From assembly GCA_035516075.1 (NCBI GenBank), contig DATJAQ010000191.1, positions 1 through 5,716 on the forward strand: a stretch of 5,716 nucleotides of DNA, in the 5' to 3' direction. The translations under genes were made by a program, and so were the position numbers. The DNA comes from Gp13-AA77 sp035516075. Its GTDB lineage: Bacteria > Acidobacteriota > Terriglobia > UBA7540. Of the stretch, positions 1 to 4,946 are shown piece after piece; the first letter of the stretch is position 1; each line of letters opens with the position of its first letter. The notes beneath the pieces were generated by a model. The model saw only the letters and a list, made by a program, of their open reading frames with translations. It had not been told where the DNA came from and ran no database searches.

Positions 1-68
1 AGAGGAGGGAACCAACGGGCGGCGCCGTCCGTATGGCTAAAGTGGGAAGCTGTTTCAAACCATCGACT

Positions 69-74
69 GAGGGA
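69..74 (+). promoter_or_regulatory. Ribosome binding site for the DUF4097-like gene
   Basis: GAGGGA lies 7 nt before the ATG at 82 and is a good Shine-Dalgarno match. It fixes the start, since the reading frame itself stays open to the left edge of the window. Two other frames entering from the left close just upstream, at TAA 38-40 and at TGA 75-77. Either could be the last codons of an upstream gene ending a few bases before this one, but the visible tails are too short to identify. Confidence 0.6.
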
Positions 75-81
75 TGACGCG

Positions 82-1053
82 ATGAAATCAACCAAAAGAG
101 CGTTGACGATTTTCAGCGTGCTCGTGCTGGCGCTGGCTGTGCCAGCCTTGCTGCGGGCTGACTACCGGGTGGAGAAGCACCTGAAGCTCGCGCCGGGCGG
201 CCGCCTGGTGATCGAGTCGAGCGAAGGGAGCATCACCGTCACCGGGGAGCCCGAATCGGGCGCGCGCGTGATTGTGACCTCAAACCACGACGACGTGGAG
301 AAATACCTCGACTTTCGCTACGATGAGACTCCGGGCGAAGTGCGCATCACGGTGCGCCGCCGCGACAGCGGTTGGGGCTGGAATTGGGGCGGGCACCACG
401 GCCTCAACCTGCACCTCGACGTGACCGTGCCGGAAGATACGGAGGCCGCGGTGAAGACCGGCGGCGGGGGCGTGGAAGTAACCCGGCTAAAGCGCGAGGC
501 TCACCTCGACACCTCGGGCGGCGGAATACGCGCCACGGACCTGGGCGCCAACCTTCGGGCCCATACCTCGGGCGGGAGCATTGAAATTGAGCACGTGGCC
601 GGCTCGGCCCACGTGGACACCTCGGGCGGCGGCATCCGAGCGGGGGAGATCGGCGGCTCGCTCGAGGCTCGAACCAGCGGCGGATCCATTGATATACGGG
701 AAGTCGGGGCTGACCTGCTGGCGCATACCTCCGGCGGCGGCATTCGCGTGGAAGGCGCGGGCGGGCGTGTGGAGGCCGACACTTCCGGCGGATCGGTGGA
801 GGTGGAGTTCGCCCGCGGCAACTCCCGGGGCGGCGACGTGGAGAGCTCGGGCGGCGGAGTGCGGGTGAGGCTGGACCGCTCGGTGAATTTGAGCCTTGAC
901 GCCTCGGCGTCGGCTGGCTCGGTGGTTTCGGACCTGCCGATTCGGGTGTCCGGCACGATCTCGAAGTCCCACGTGGTCGGCACGATTGGATCGGGCGGCC
1001 CCCTGCTGCGCGTGCATTCGAGCGCCGGATCCGTGCGCATTGAATCTCTCTGA
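82..1053 (+). CDS. Secreted DUF4097-like beta-solenoid repeat protein (putative adhesin)
   Basis: This is a 323-residue exported protein of unknown function. Residues 1-26 look like a Sec signal peptide: basic start MKSTKR, a hydrophobic core at about 8-24, and likely cleavage after LRA before D27. The mature part is rich in Gly, Ser, Val and Ile. From residue 126 to about 240 it carries TSGGG-I or TSGGS-I motifs exactly 18 residues apart (T126, T144, T162, T180, T198, T216, T234), with looser copies at 255, 276 and 313. This pattern matches the DUF4097/putative adhesin family, whose repeats are thought to stack as beta-solenoid rungs. A Trp/His/Gly-rich segment (WGWNWGGHHG, about 98-107) precedes the repeats. 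There is no membrane anchor after the signal peptide and no catalytic motif. In related genomes such genes often sit near sigma/anti-sigma factors, but none is visible here. The start is supported by GAGGGA 7 nt upstream and by the signal peptide. The family assignment is fairly sure; the role (cell surface, periplasm or adhesion) is inference. Confidence 0.85.
   Translation: MKSTKRALTIFSVLVLALAVPALLRADYRVEKHLKLAPGGRLVIESSEGSITVTGEPESGARVIVTSNHDDVEKYLDFRYDETPGEVRITVRRRDSGWGWNWGGHHGLNLHLDVTVPEDTEAAVKTGGGGVEVTRLKREAHLDTSGGGIRATDLGANLRAHTSGGSIEIEHVAGSAHVDTSGGGIRAGEIGGSLEARTSGGSIDIREVGADLLAHTSGGGIRVEGAGGRVEADTSGGSVEVEFARGNSRGGDVESSGGGVRVRLDRSVNLSLDASASAGSVVSDLPIRVSGTISKSHVVGTIGSGGPLLRVHSSAGSVRIESL
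457..834 (+). repeat. In-gene 54-bp repeat (18-residue TSGG rungs, alternating in pairs)
   Basis: Seven consecutive coding repeats of 54 bp begin at 457, 511, 565, 619, 673, 727 and 781. Each starts with a Thr codon followed by (S/G)GG. From 511 on, the motif alternates strictly: TSGGGI, TSGGSI, TSGGGI, TSGGSI, TSGGGI, TSGGSV. The larger unit is therefore 36 residues (108 bp: 511-618, 619-726, 727-834). Synonymous codons differ between copies (acctcg, accagc, acctcc, acttcc), so the array is not a fresh duplication. Confidence 0.85.
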
Positions 1054-1070
1054 ACCTTGAACGCGTACCG

Positions 1071-1104
1071 GCCTGGGGGCACCGTCTTCACCGCGTGCCC
1101 CGGC
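1071..1104 (+). terminator. Possible terminator hairpin after the DUF4097-like gene (no U tract)
   Basis: GGGGCAC (1076-1082) pairs with GTGCCCC (1095-1101) around a 12-nt loop. The stem extends by GCC (1071-1073) with GGC (1102-1104) across a 2-nt bulge, giving 10 pairs. It starts 18 nt after the stop codon at 1051-1053. No run of T follows, so it is not a classical intrinsic terminator. It may slow RNA decay or be a by-product of high G+C. Confidence 0.3.
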
Positions 1105-1138
1105 GACCCCTGCGGCCGGGCTCCTTGCCGGGCGGAGC

Positions 1139-1975
1139 GTGCCAAAGAGCCGGCGGACCGCCGTGAAATTCTCCGTCCATCACGACGAGTACGCGGTGAC
1201 GGCTGAGTTCTACGAGCACGTGGTTCCTTATCGCGGACGCCAGGATGTGGCCTTCTATGTGGAGATGGCTCGCGCGGCGTCCGGGGCGGTGCTGGAGATC
1301 GGCTGCGGCACCGGCCGCATTCTGATTCCCATGGCGAAGGCGGGCGCCCGGGTGACCGGCCTGGACGCCTCGTCGGCGATGCTGGCCGTCTGCCGCGACG
1401 CGCTCGCGGCGCAGCCGGAGAATCTGCAGAACCGCGTGACCCTCGTCAAGGGCGATATGCGGGCCTTCGATCTGCGCCGGCAGTTCGAGCTGGTCGTGAT
1501 CCCGTTCCGTCCCTTCCAGCATTTGCTCACCGTTGACGATCAACTCGCTTGCCTGGCTGCCATCCATCGCCACCTGGTGCCGGGCGGGAAGCTCGTCCTC
1601 GATATTTTCAACCCCTCCATACCGCACCTCGCGCCCAACGAAAGCACTCCGCCGCTGCCGGAGGAGCCGGAGTTCACTCTGCCCGATGGCCGCCGCGTGA
1701 CGCGGCGAATCCGGATGCTGGGCCGCGACCTGTTTCGCCAGACCCAGCAGGTTGAGTTCTCCTACATCGTCACCCACCCGGACGGCTGCGAGGAGCGCGT
1801 GGTCCAGCGCTCTGAAACGCGCTACCTCTTCCGATTCGAGGCTGAGCATCTCCTGGCGCGCTCCGGCTTTGACGTGGAGGACCTTTTCGCCGATTACGAC
1901 AAGAGTCCCTACGGATCAAAGTATCCCGGCGAGCTGATCTTCGTGGCCCGCCGTACCAGCCGCCCGCCGTCGTAA
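1139..1975 (+). CDS. Class I SAM-dependent methyltransferase
   Basis: This 278-residue protein has a Rossmann-type methyltransferase core. Motif I is VLEIGCGTGR (51-60), the SAM-binding glycine loop. The acidic ribose-contacting position is in GLDAS (74-78), and GDMRAF (105-110) is the adenine-binding loop. VIPFRPFQHLL (120-130) and the HLVPGGKLVLDIF segment (145-157) are the motif III region. The C-terminal half (about 180-270) adds a beta-rich part ending in FEAEHLLARSGF and PGELIFVARR, as in many Methyltransf_25-type enzymes. The methyl acceptor cannot be told from the sequence. There is no signal peptide or membrane segment, so it should be cytoplasmic. The given start is GTG, with GGAG only 1 nt upstream, too close to work well. 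An in-frame GTG at 1163 (residue 9) has a weak CGGA 5 nt upstream, removes eight poorly structured residues, and may be the true start. It lies 85 bp after the previous gene and is separated from lpdA by strong hairpins, so it is probably its own unit or the end of one. Confidence 0.85.
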   Translation: MPKSRRTAVKFSVHHDEYAVTAEFYEHVVPYRGRQDVAFYVEMARAASGAVLEIGCGTGRILIPMAKAGARVTGLDASSAMLAVCRDALAAQPENLQNRVTLVKGDMRAFDLRRQFELVVIPFRPFQHLLTVDDQLACLAAIHRHLVPGGKLVLDIFNPSIPHLAPNESTPPLPEEPEFTLPDGRRVTRRIRMLGRDLFRQTQQVEFSYIVTHPDGCEERVVQRSETRYLFRFEAEHLLARSGFDVEDLFADYDKSPYGSKYPGELIFVARRTSRPPS

Positions 1976-1980
1976 ACGCC

Positions 1981-2015
1981 CGGCGCGCCGCCTGGAAGAT
2001 CTTCCCGGCGCGCTG
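1981..2015 (+). terminator. Strong long hairpin after the methyltransferase gene
   Basis: CGGCGCGCCG (1981-1990) pairs with CGGCGCGCTG (2006-2015), ten pairs counting one G-U. After a 3-nt bulge (cct) comes the perfect 12-bp palindrome GGAAGATCTTCC (1994-2005), which can continue the stem down to a GATC loop. It begins 5 nt after the methyltransferase stop codon, where a terminator belongs. No T tract follows; a second hairpin comes directly after it. Because the palindrome is symmetric, a protein-binding site is also possible. Confidence 0.45.
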
Positions 2016-2030
2016 CGCGGTCAGACCGCG
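2016..2030 (+). terminator. Second compact hairpin, abutting the first
   Basis: CGCGGT (2016-2021) and ACCGCG (2025-2030) form a 6-bp stem with a 3-nt loop, starting on the base after the preceding hairpin. It is followed by a G/T-rich stretch (gttgtgggtagttt) rather than a clean U tract. Together the two structures plausibly end transcription before lpdA. Confidence 0.35.
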
Positions 2031-2031
2031 G

Positions 2032-2061
2032 TTGTGGGTAGTTTCGGCGCGGTGATACGAT
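2032..2061 (+). promoter_or_regulatory. Weak sigma-70-like promoter candidate ahead of lpdA
   Basis: TTGTGG (2032-2037) and TACGAT (2056-2061) are separated by 18 bp, with 3/6 and 4/6 matches to the -35 and -10 consensus. The position, just after the double hairpin and 60-70 bp before the lpdA start, is sensible. The match is weak and could be chance. Confidence 0.2.
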
Positions 2062-2110
2062 GGGCTATCGAGGTTGCCCGCACTCACTTCGAATTTTCAG
2101 CGTCCTCAAC

Positions 2111-2124
2111 GGGGGTGTTGTGTG
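2111..2124 (+). promoter_or_regulatory. G-rich ribosome-binding region deciding the lpdA start
   Basis: GGGGG (2111-2115) is 6 nt from GTG at 2122 and 15 nt from ATG at 2131. AGGA (2126-2129) is only 1 nt from that ATG. Spacing favours the GTG at 2122, while codon preference favours the ATG at 2131. A more distal in-frame TTG at 2074 lacks support because the extra residues fall outside the conserved protein. Confidence 0.35.
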
Positions 2125-2130
2125 CAGGAA

Positions 2131-3531
2131 ATGCCTCAGTACGATTTCGCGGTGATCGGGAGCGGTCCGGGGGGCTACGTCGCGGCCATCCGCGCAGCCC
2201 AACTCGGCCTGAAGACCGCTGTGGTGGAGAAGGAAGCCAAGTTTGGCGGCACCTGTCTGCACTGGGGCTGCATCCCCACCAAAGCCCTGTTATTTGACGC
2301 CGAGGTCTACGATTACGTTAAGCGCGCGAGAGAATTCGGCGTCGTGTGTACGCAATTCTCGCTGGACTGGGACGCCATTCTGGCCCGCAAGTCCAAAATC
2401 GTCACGAAGCTCGCCAAGGGCACTGAGTTCCTGCTCAGGAAGAACAAGGTAGAGACAGTGCACGGGTATGGGAGGTTTTCCGGCAACGGTCGAATCAGCG
2501 TAACCGACGCTCAGAACAAGCGCCGCGAGCTCCACGCCAAACACATCGTGCTGGCTACCGGCTCGGAGGCGACGATGCTTCCGGGCCTCGAACCCGACGG
2601 CGCGACGATCCTCACCAACAAAGAAATTCTCGCGCTCAAAGCGATTCCGAAGTCTCTGGCGATCGTCGGCGCTGGGGCGGTGGGCCTCGAGTTCGCATCC
2701 ATCTTCAGCCGTCTCGGAGCTCAGGTTGCGCTGATCGAAATGCTGCCGCGAATCGCGCCCCTCGAGGATGAGGAAATATCCGCCGAGCTGGAAAAATCGT
2801 TTCGCAAGCAGGGCATTGCGATTCACACCGGGGCCAAGGTCGAGAAGGTGGCCAAGTCGGAGCGAGGCGTCCTGCTCACGGTCGCCGGAGGCGACGGCAA
2901 AGCGTTGAAGATCGAGGCCCAGACGCTCCTGGTGGCGGTGGGGCGAGCGCCGAATACGCGTGACATTGGCCTGGAAAACACGCGGATCCGCTCGGAGCGG
3001 GGCTTCATCAGCGTCAACGGCTTCATGCAGACCGATGAGCCGGGAGTGTACGCCGTCGGCGACATTGTGGCTGCAAGCCCGTTGCTGGCCCACGTCGGAC
3101 ACGCAGAGGGCATCGTAGCGGCCACGCATGCCGCCGGGAAGCCGGCCGAACCGATAAACTACCAGCAGGTGCCGAACTGCACCTACTGCGAGCCCGAGGT
3201 TTCCAGCGTCGGACTCACCGAGCGGCAGGCGCGCCAGGCGGGCCATCGGGTGAAAGTCGGGAGGTTCCCGTTTTCAGCCAACAGCAAGGCGGATATCCTG
3301 GGCGCGCGGGCAGGCTTCGTGAAGATCGTGTCAGACGAACGCTACGGCGAGATTCTGGGTGTTCACATGATCGGGCCGCGCGTGACCGAGACGATTGCCG
3401 AGGCCGTGCTCGCCTTACGCCTGGAAGCGACCGCCGAGGATCTGGCGCACACGATTCATCCGCACCCGACGTTGAGCGAGGCCGTACTCGAGGCGGGCCA
3501 CGCTGCCCATGATTGGGCGATTCACATCTGA
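2131..3531 (+). CDS. lpdA: Dihydrolipoamide dehydrogenase (E3)
   Basis: This FAD enzyme re-oxidises the dihydrolipoyl arms of 2-oxoacid dehydrogenase complexes (and of GcvH in glycine cleavage) and passes electrons to NAD+. It acts in the cytoplasm as a homodimer. At 466 residues from this ATG it has the usual family length. Visible landmarks are the FAD loop GSGPGG (10-15), the redox disulfide in GGTCLHWGCIPTKAL (Cys42 and Cys47), the NAD-binding VGAGAVGLEFAS (179-190) ending in an acidic residue (LIE, 201-203), the second FAD segment GVYAVGDIV (305-313), and the dimer-interface active-site motif HPHPTLSE (443-450, His445 and Glu450). All key residues are present. LHW between the cysteines differs from the more common LNV/LNR; it is a tolerated position. 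An in-frame GTG at 2122 adds three residues and has better-placed Shine-Dalgarno bases. lipB follows after 45 bp, probably co-transcribed, and an E1 alpha gene lies further downstream, consistent with an E3 dedicated to that complex. Mercuric or glutathione reductase is unlikely given the HPHPTLSE ending and overall length. Confidence 0.95.
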   Translation: MPQYDFAVIGSGPGGYVAAIRAAQLGLKTAVVEKEAKFGGTCLHWGCIPTKALLFDAEVYDYVKRAREFGVVCTQFSLDWDAILARKSKIVTKLAKGTEFLLRKNKVETVHGYGRFSGNGRISVTDAQNKRRELHAKHIVLATGSEATMLPGLEPDGATILTNKEILALKAIPKSLAIVGAGAVGLEFASIFSRLGAQVALIEMLPRIAPLEDEEISAELEKSFRKQGIAIHTGAKVEKVAKSERGVLLTVAGGDGKALKIEAQTLLVAVGRAPNTRDIGLENTRIRSERGFISVNGFMQTDEPGVYAVGDIVAASPLLAHVGHAEGIVAATHAAGKPAEPINYQQVPNCTYCEPEVSSVGLTERQARQAGHRVKVGRFPFSANSKADILGARAGFVKIVSDERYGEILGVHMIGPRVTETIAEAVLALRLEATAEDLAHTIHPHPTLSEAVLEAGHAAHDWAIHI

Positions 3532-3576
3532 AAGGGATTCAACGAGGATAAGCCCTCAGAGAGTACCGCGCAGCGC

Positions 3577-4257
3577 ATGATCTGCCAGGTGGAACAATTC
3601 GGAATCGTGGACTATGCCGCCGGGCTCGCTTTGCAGCAGCAGCGCGTGGCGCAACGTAAGGCGGCCCAAATTCCGGATACCCTTCTGCTGCTCGAGCACC
3701 CTCACGTTTACACGCTGGGCCGGAACGCCCGGCGCGAGAATATTCTGATGCCGGCGGAATTTCTGCGATCGAAGGGGGCCGAAGTCTTCGAGACCGACCG
3801 AGGCGGCGACGTCACCTATCACGGACCCGGGCAGCTCGTGGGCTATCCGATCGTCGACCTCGCGGAGCACCGGCGGGACATCGCCTGGTACATGCGGTCG
3901 CTGGAATCGGTATTCGTTCGTGTCGCGGCGGACTACGGCGTCGAAGCCGGGCGGGTTGACGGCGCTACCGGCGTTTGGGTGGGTCGCGAGAAGTTGGTGG
4001 CGATGGGGGTGCACGTTTCCCGCTGGGTTACCTCGCACGGTTTCGCCTTCAACGTGAACACCGACCTGCGCTACTTCGACTGGATCGTCCCCTGCGGCCT
4101 ACGTGACAAGGGTGTGACCTCGCTGAGCAGACTCTTGGGGCATCGAGTCGAGATGAACGAGGTTGCAAACCGCGTGACGGGACATTTCGGCGCCGTCTTC
4201 AGCCTCGAGATGGAGCGTCAGAGCGCCGAGCTTTCCGGCGCCTCGATTCATGTGTAG
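3577..4257 (+). CDS. lipB: Octanoyl-[acyl-carrier-protein]:protein N-octanoyltransferase
   Basis: LipB moves an octanoyl group from acyl carrier protein to the lipoyl-domain lysine of E2 subunits or GcvH. This is the first step of lipoate synthesis, before sulfur insertion by LipA (not in this window). The 226-residue length is normal. The family signature RGGDVTYHGPGQLVGYP spans 75-91. The catalytic Lys is Lys139 in VGREKLVAMGV, and the catalytic Cys is Cys173 in IVPCGL, the thioester-forming residue of the Cys/Lys dyad. SHGFAFNVNTDL (153-164) forms the acyl-binding side. All expected residues are in place, so the enzyme should be active. The ATG at 3577 leaves a complete N-terminal domain; upstream Shine-Dalgarno bases are weak (GAGAG about 13 nt away). 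It sits 45 bp behind lpdA with no strong hairpin between, consistent with one transcript making E3 and the lipoylation enzyme together. A biotin or lipoate ligase of the same fold is excluded by the RGG-DVTYHGPGQ and PCG motifs. Confidence 0.95.
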   Translation: MICQVEQFGIVDYAAGLALQQQRVAQRKAAQIPDTLLLLEHPHVYTLGRNARRENILMPAEFLRSKGAEVFETDRGGDVTYHGPGQLVGYPIVDLAEHRRDIAWYMRSLESVFVRVAADYGVEAGRVDGATGVWVGREKLVAMGVHVSRWVTSHGFAFNVNTDLRYFDWIVPCGLRDKGVTSLSRLLGHRVEMNEVANRVTGHFGAVFSLEMERQSAELSGASIHV

Positions 4258-4278
4258 ACTGTTAGGAAGCGGCGCACC

Positions 4279-4302
4279 CGAAACGATGGATGTTGCGTTT
4301 CG
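4279..4302 (+). terminator. Hairpin just after lipB (no U tract)
   Basis: CGAAACG (4279-4285) pairs with CGTTTCG (4296-4302), a perfect 7-bp stem with a 10-nt loop, 21 nt after the lipB stop. The bases after it (cagggcgaga) are not T-rich. It may be part of a terminator or 3'-end stabiliser for the lpdA-lipB transcript. Confidence 0.3.
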
Positions 4303-4317
4303 CAGGGCGAGACGAAC

Positions 4318-4346
4318 GAGGCCCGAGGCGGAAGGCGCCGGGCCTC
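4318..4346 (+). terminator. Second hairpin after lipB (no U tract)
   Basis: GAGGCCCG (4318-4325) pairs perfectly with CGGGCCTC (4339-4346) around a 13-nt loop, inside which GCG/CGC can pair further. Stability would be high and the place, 60 bp past lipB, suits transcription termination, but no U tract follows. Confidence 0.35.
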
Positions 4347-4387
4347 CGTGATGCGTTTACACCTTGCCCGCTTCGCCTGGCCGCTGT

Positions 4388-4441
4388 TGGACTTGCCCGG
4401 CCCGACACTGGACCATCACGCTTCGCGGGGCCGGGAGTCCA
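4388..4441. repeat. 14-bp inverted repeat with 24-nt loop
   Basis: TGGACT-tg-CCCGGCCC (4388-4403) pairs with GGGCCGGGAGTCCA (4428-4441): 14 base pairs interrupted only by a 2-nt bulge, with a 24-nt loop. This is the longest stem in the gap and more than high G+C alone readily gives. It could be the core of a structured RNA or leader, or a remnant of a palindromic repeat element. Confidence 0.45.
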
Positions 4442-4539
4442 TCAGGACAGGTACCCGGCACGGGCTGACGGCGGGGAAGGTGATTCGCGTTTGGCGGCCT
4501 CTACAGCGTCGCCTGGAGCCGGGGTGCTCAGCCTGTGTC

Positions 4540-4575
4540 AAGCGTGTTACACGCCAGGGAAGCGCTGTTACACGC
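4540..4575. repeat. Tandem AAGCG(C)TGTTACACGC motif, 21 bp apart
   Basis: AAGCGTGTTACACGC (4540-4554) is followed by AAGCGCTGTTACACGC (4560-4575), identical but for one inserted C. The shared TGTTACACGC cores begin at 4545 and 4566, exactly 21 bp or two helical turns apart. The first copy is itself a palindrome (GCGTGT-T-ACACGC, 4542-4554). The second lies in GGAAGCG-N8-CGCTTCC (4558-4579), a 7-bp stem. Such an arrangement fits a dimeric regulator's operator, or repeated transposase-binding sites at an insertion-sequence end; TGTGTCA directly before it starts with TG, as many IS ends do. No transposase is present. Confidence 0.5.
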
Positions 4576-4597
4576 TTCCACGGGGCATTTCTGGAGG

Positions 4598-4634
4598 GCT
4601 ACCCGGCGGCGCTTTCCCCGCCGAACGGGGTAGC
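4598..4634. repeat. Two-part hairpin in the lipB/E1 gap
   Basis: GCTACCC (4598-4604) pairs with GGGTAGC (4628-4634), then GGCGG (4605-4609) with CCGCC (4618-4622). This gives 12 pairs with an 8-nt loop and a 5-nt bulge on the right side. It lies 19 bp after the tandem TGTTACACGC motif. Its role is unknown. Confidence 0.4.
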
Positions 4635-4829
4635 GGGGGTTAGCCGCTGTCCGGCGACGTGTTTCCGTGCCCTCGATGCGGTGTCGCGGCGTGGCCTGGA
4701 ATGGACGCCTGCATCGGGGATTGCCGCACGGTTTCAGGGCTCCGAGAGTAACGCAACAGAATGAGGCAGCGGCGACAGGCGGGCCGGTGGATAGCTGACG
4801 GCTGCCACCCCATTTTGGAAGGCGATCAC

Positions 4830-4879
4830 GCGCCTCTTGCAATGGGCCTCTTGTGATTTGAAGTTCGGCCGCGCCTCTT
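4830..4879. repeat. Three short GCCTCTT direct repeats upstream of the E1 alpha gene
   Basis: GCCTCTTG occurs at 4832-4839 and 4846-4853, and GCCTCTT again at 4873-4879. The first and third copies share GCGCCTCTT (4830-4838, 4871-4879). The first two are flanked by ATCAC (4825-4829) and GTGAT (4853-4857). They sit 70-115 bp before the E1 start, where a promoter or regulator site would be expected, but no convincing -35/-10 pair is visible here. Confidence 0.3.
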
Positions 4880-4912
4880 TCGCTCTGAGGCGAAGCGTCG
4901 CTAGAGGCCACG

Positions 4913-4934
4913 GCGAGCGTTTCGCGAAGCTCGC
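4913..4934. promoter_or_regulatory. Hairpin directly upstream of the E1 alpha start, no Shine-Dalgarno
   Basis: GCGAGC (4913-4918) pairs with GCTCGC (4929-4934) around a loop containing the palindrome TTCGCGAA (4921-4928). GCTCGCGAGC (4929-4938) is an overlapping alternative palindrome. The structure ends 12 nt before the ATG at 4947. The bases between (gagcaccatccc) contain no GGAGG-like match, so translation may be leaderless or governed by this structure. Confidence 0.35.
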
Positions 4935-4946
4935 GAGCACCATCCC

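Larger units (their letters stand above)
4258..4946. other. 689-bp intergenic region with no credible gene, rich in inverted repeats
   Basis: Between lipB and the E1 alpha gene no reading frame has a recognisable domain or a good start. The open frames on both strands (for example + 4348-4764 and - 4528-4911) give low-complexity Arg/Pro/Gly-rich products typical of chance frames in high-G+C DNA. No tRNA, rRNA or CRISPR is visible. The region holds five or more inverted repeats (4279-4302, 4318-4346, 4388-4441, 4558-4579, 4598-4634), a tandem motif at 4540-4575, and short GCCTCTT repeats at 4832-4879. It may contain the lipB terminator, the E1 promoter and leader, a structured RNA, or the remains of a mobile element; these cannot be separated by eye. 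Confidence 0.6.

Noticed and set aside
1..77. Possible end of an upstream gene (frames ending at TAA 38-40 or TGA 75-77), or a 14-codon ORF 33-77
   Set aside because: The visible tails are too short and carry no motif; nothing distinguishes a real gene end from chance open frames.
501..1145. Long minus-strand open frames opposite the DUF4097-like gene
   Set aside because: They are complements of the repetitive GC-rich coding strand and give Pro/Ser/Arg-rich repeats with no start signal or domain.
1088..1849. 253-codon minus-strand frame opposite the methyltransferase gene
   Set aside because: The + strand has clear methyltransferase motifs; the antisense product shows none and reflects GC-biased third positions.
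2290..3246. 318-codon minus-strand frame opposite lpdA
   Set aside because: The + strand encodes an intact, fully motif-supported E3; the antisense frame is a shadow.
4348..4764. 138-codon + strand frame in the lipB/E1 gap, GTG start
   Set aside because: Its product is Arg/Pro/Gly-rich with no domain, no ribosome binding site, and runs through several hairpins and the tandem repeat.
4814..4843. TTTGGA-N18-TGCAAT as an E1 promoter
   Set aside because: Only 3/6 and 4/6 consensus matches, with no supporting context; expected by chance in a gap of this size.
4528..4911. 127-codon minus-strand frame in the gap, considered as a transposase remnant
   Set aside because: No DDE, HTH or other transposase motif is visible and the composition looks random for this G+C.
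4258..4946. tRNA, CRISPR or complete insertion sequence in the gap
   Set aside because: No cloverleaf or TTCRANTCC-type arm, no regularly spaced long repeats, and no transposase or paired terminal inverted repeats could be found by eye.
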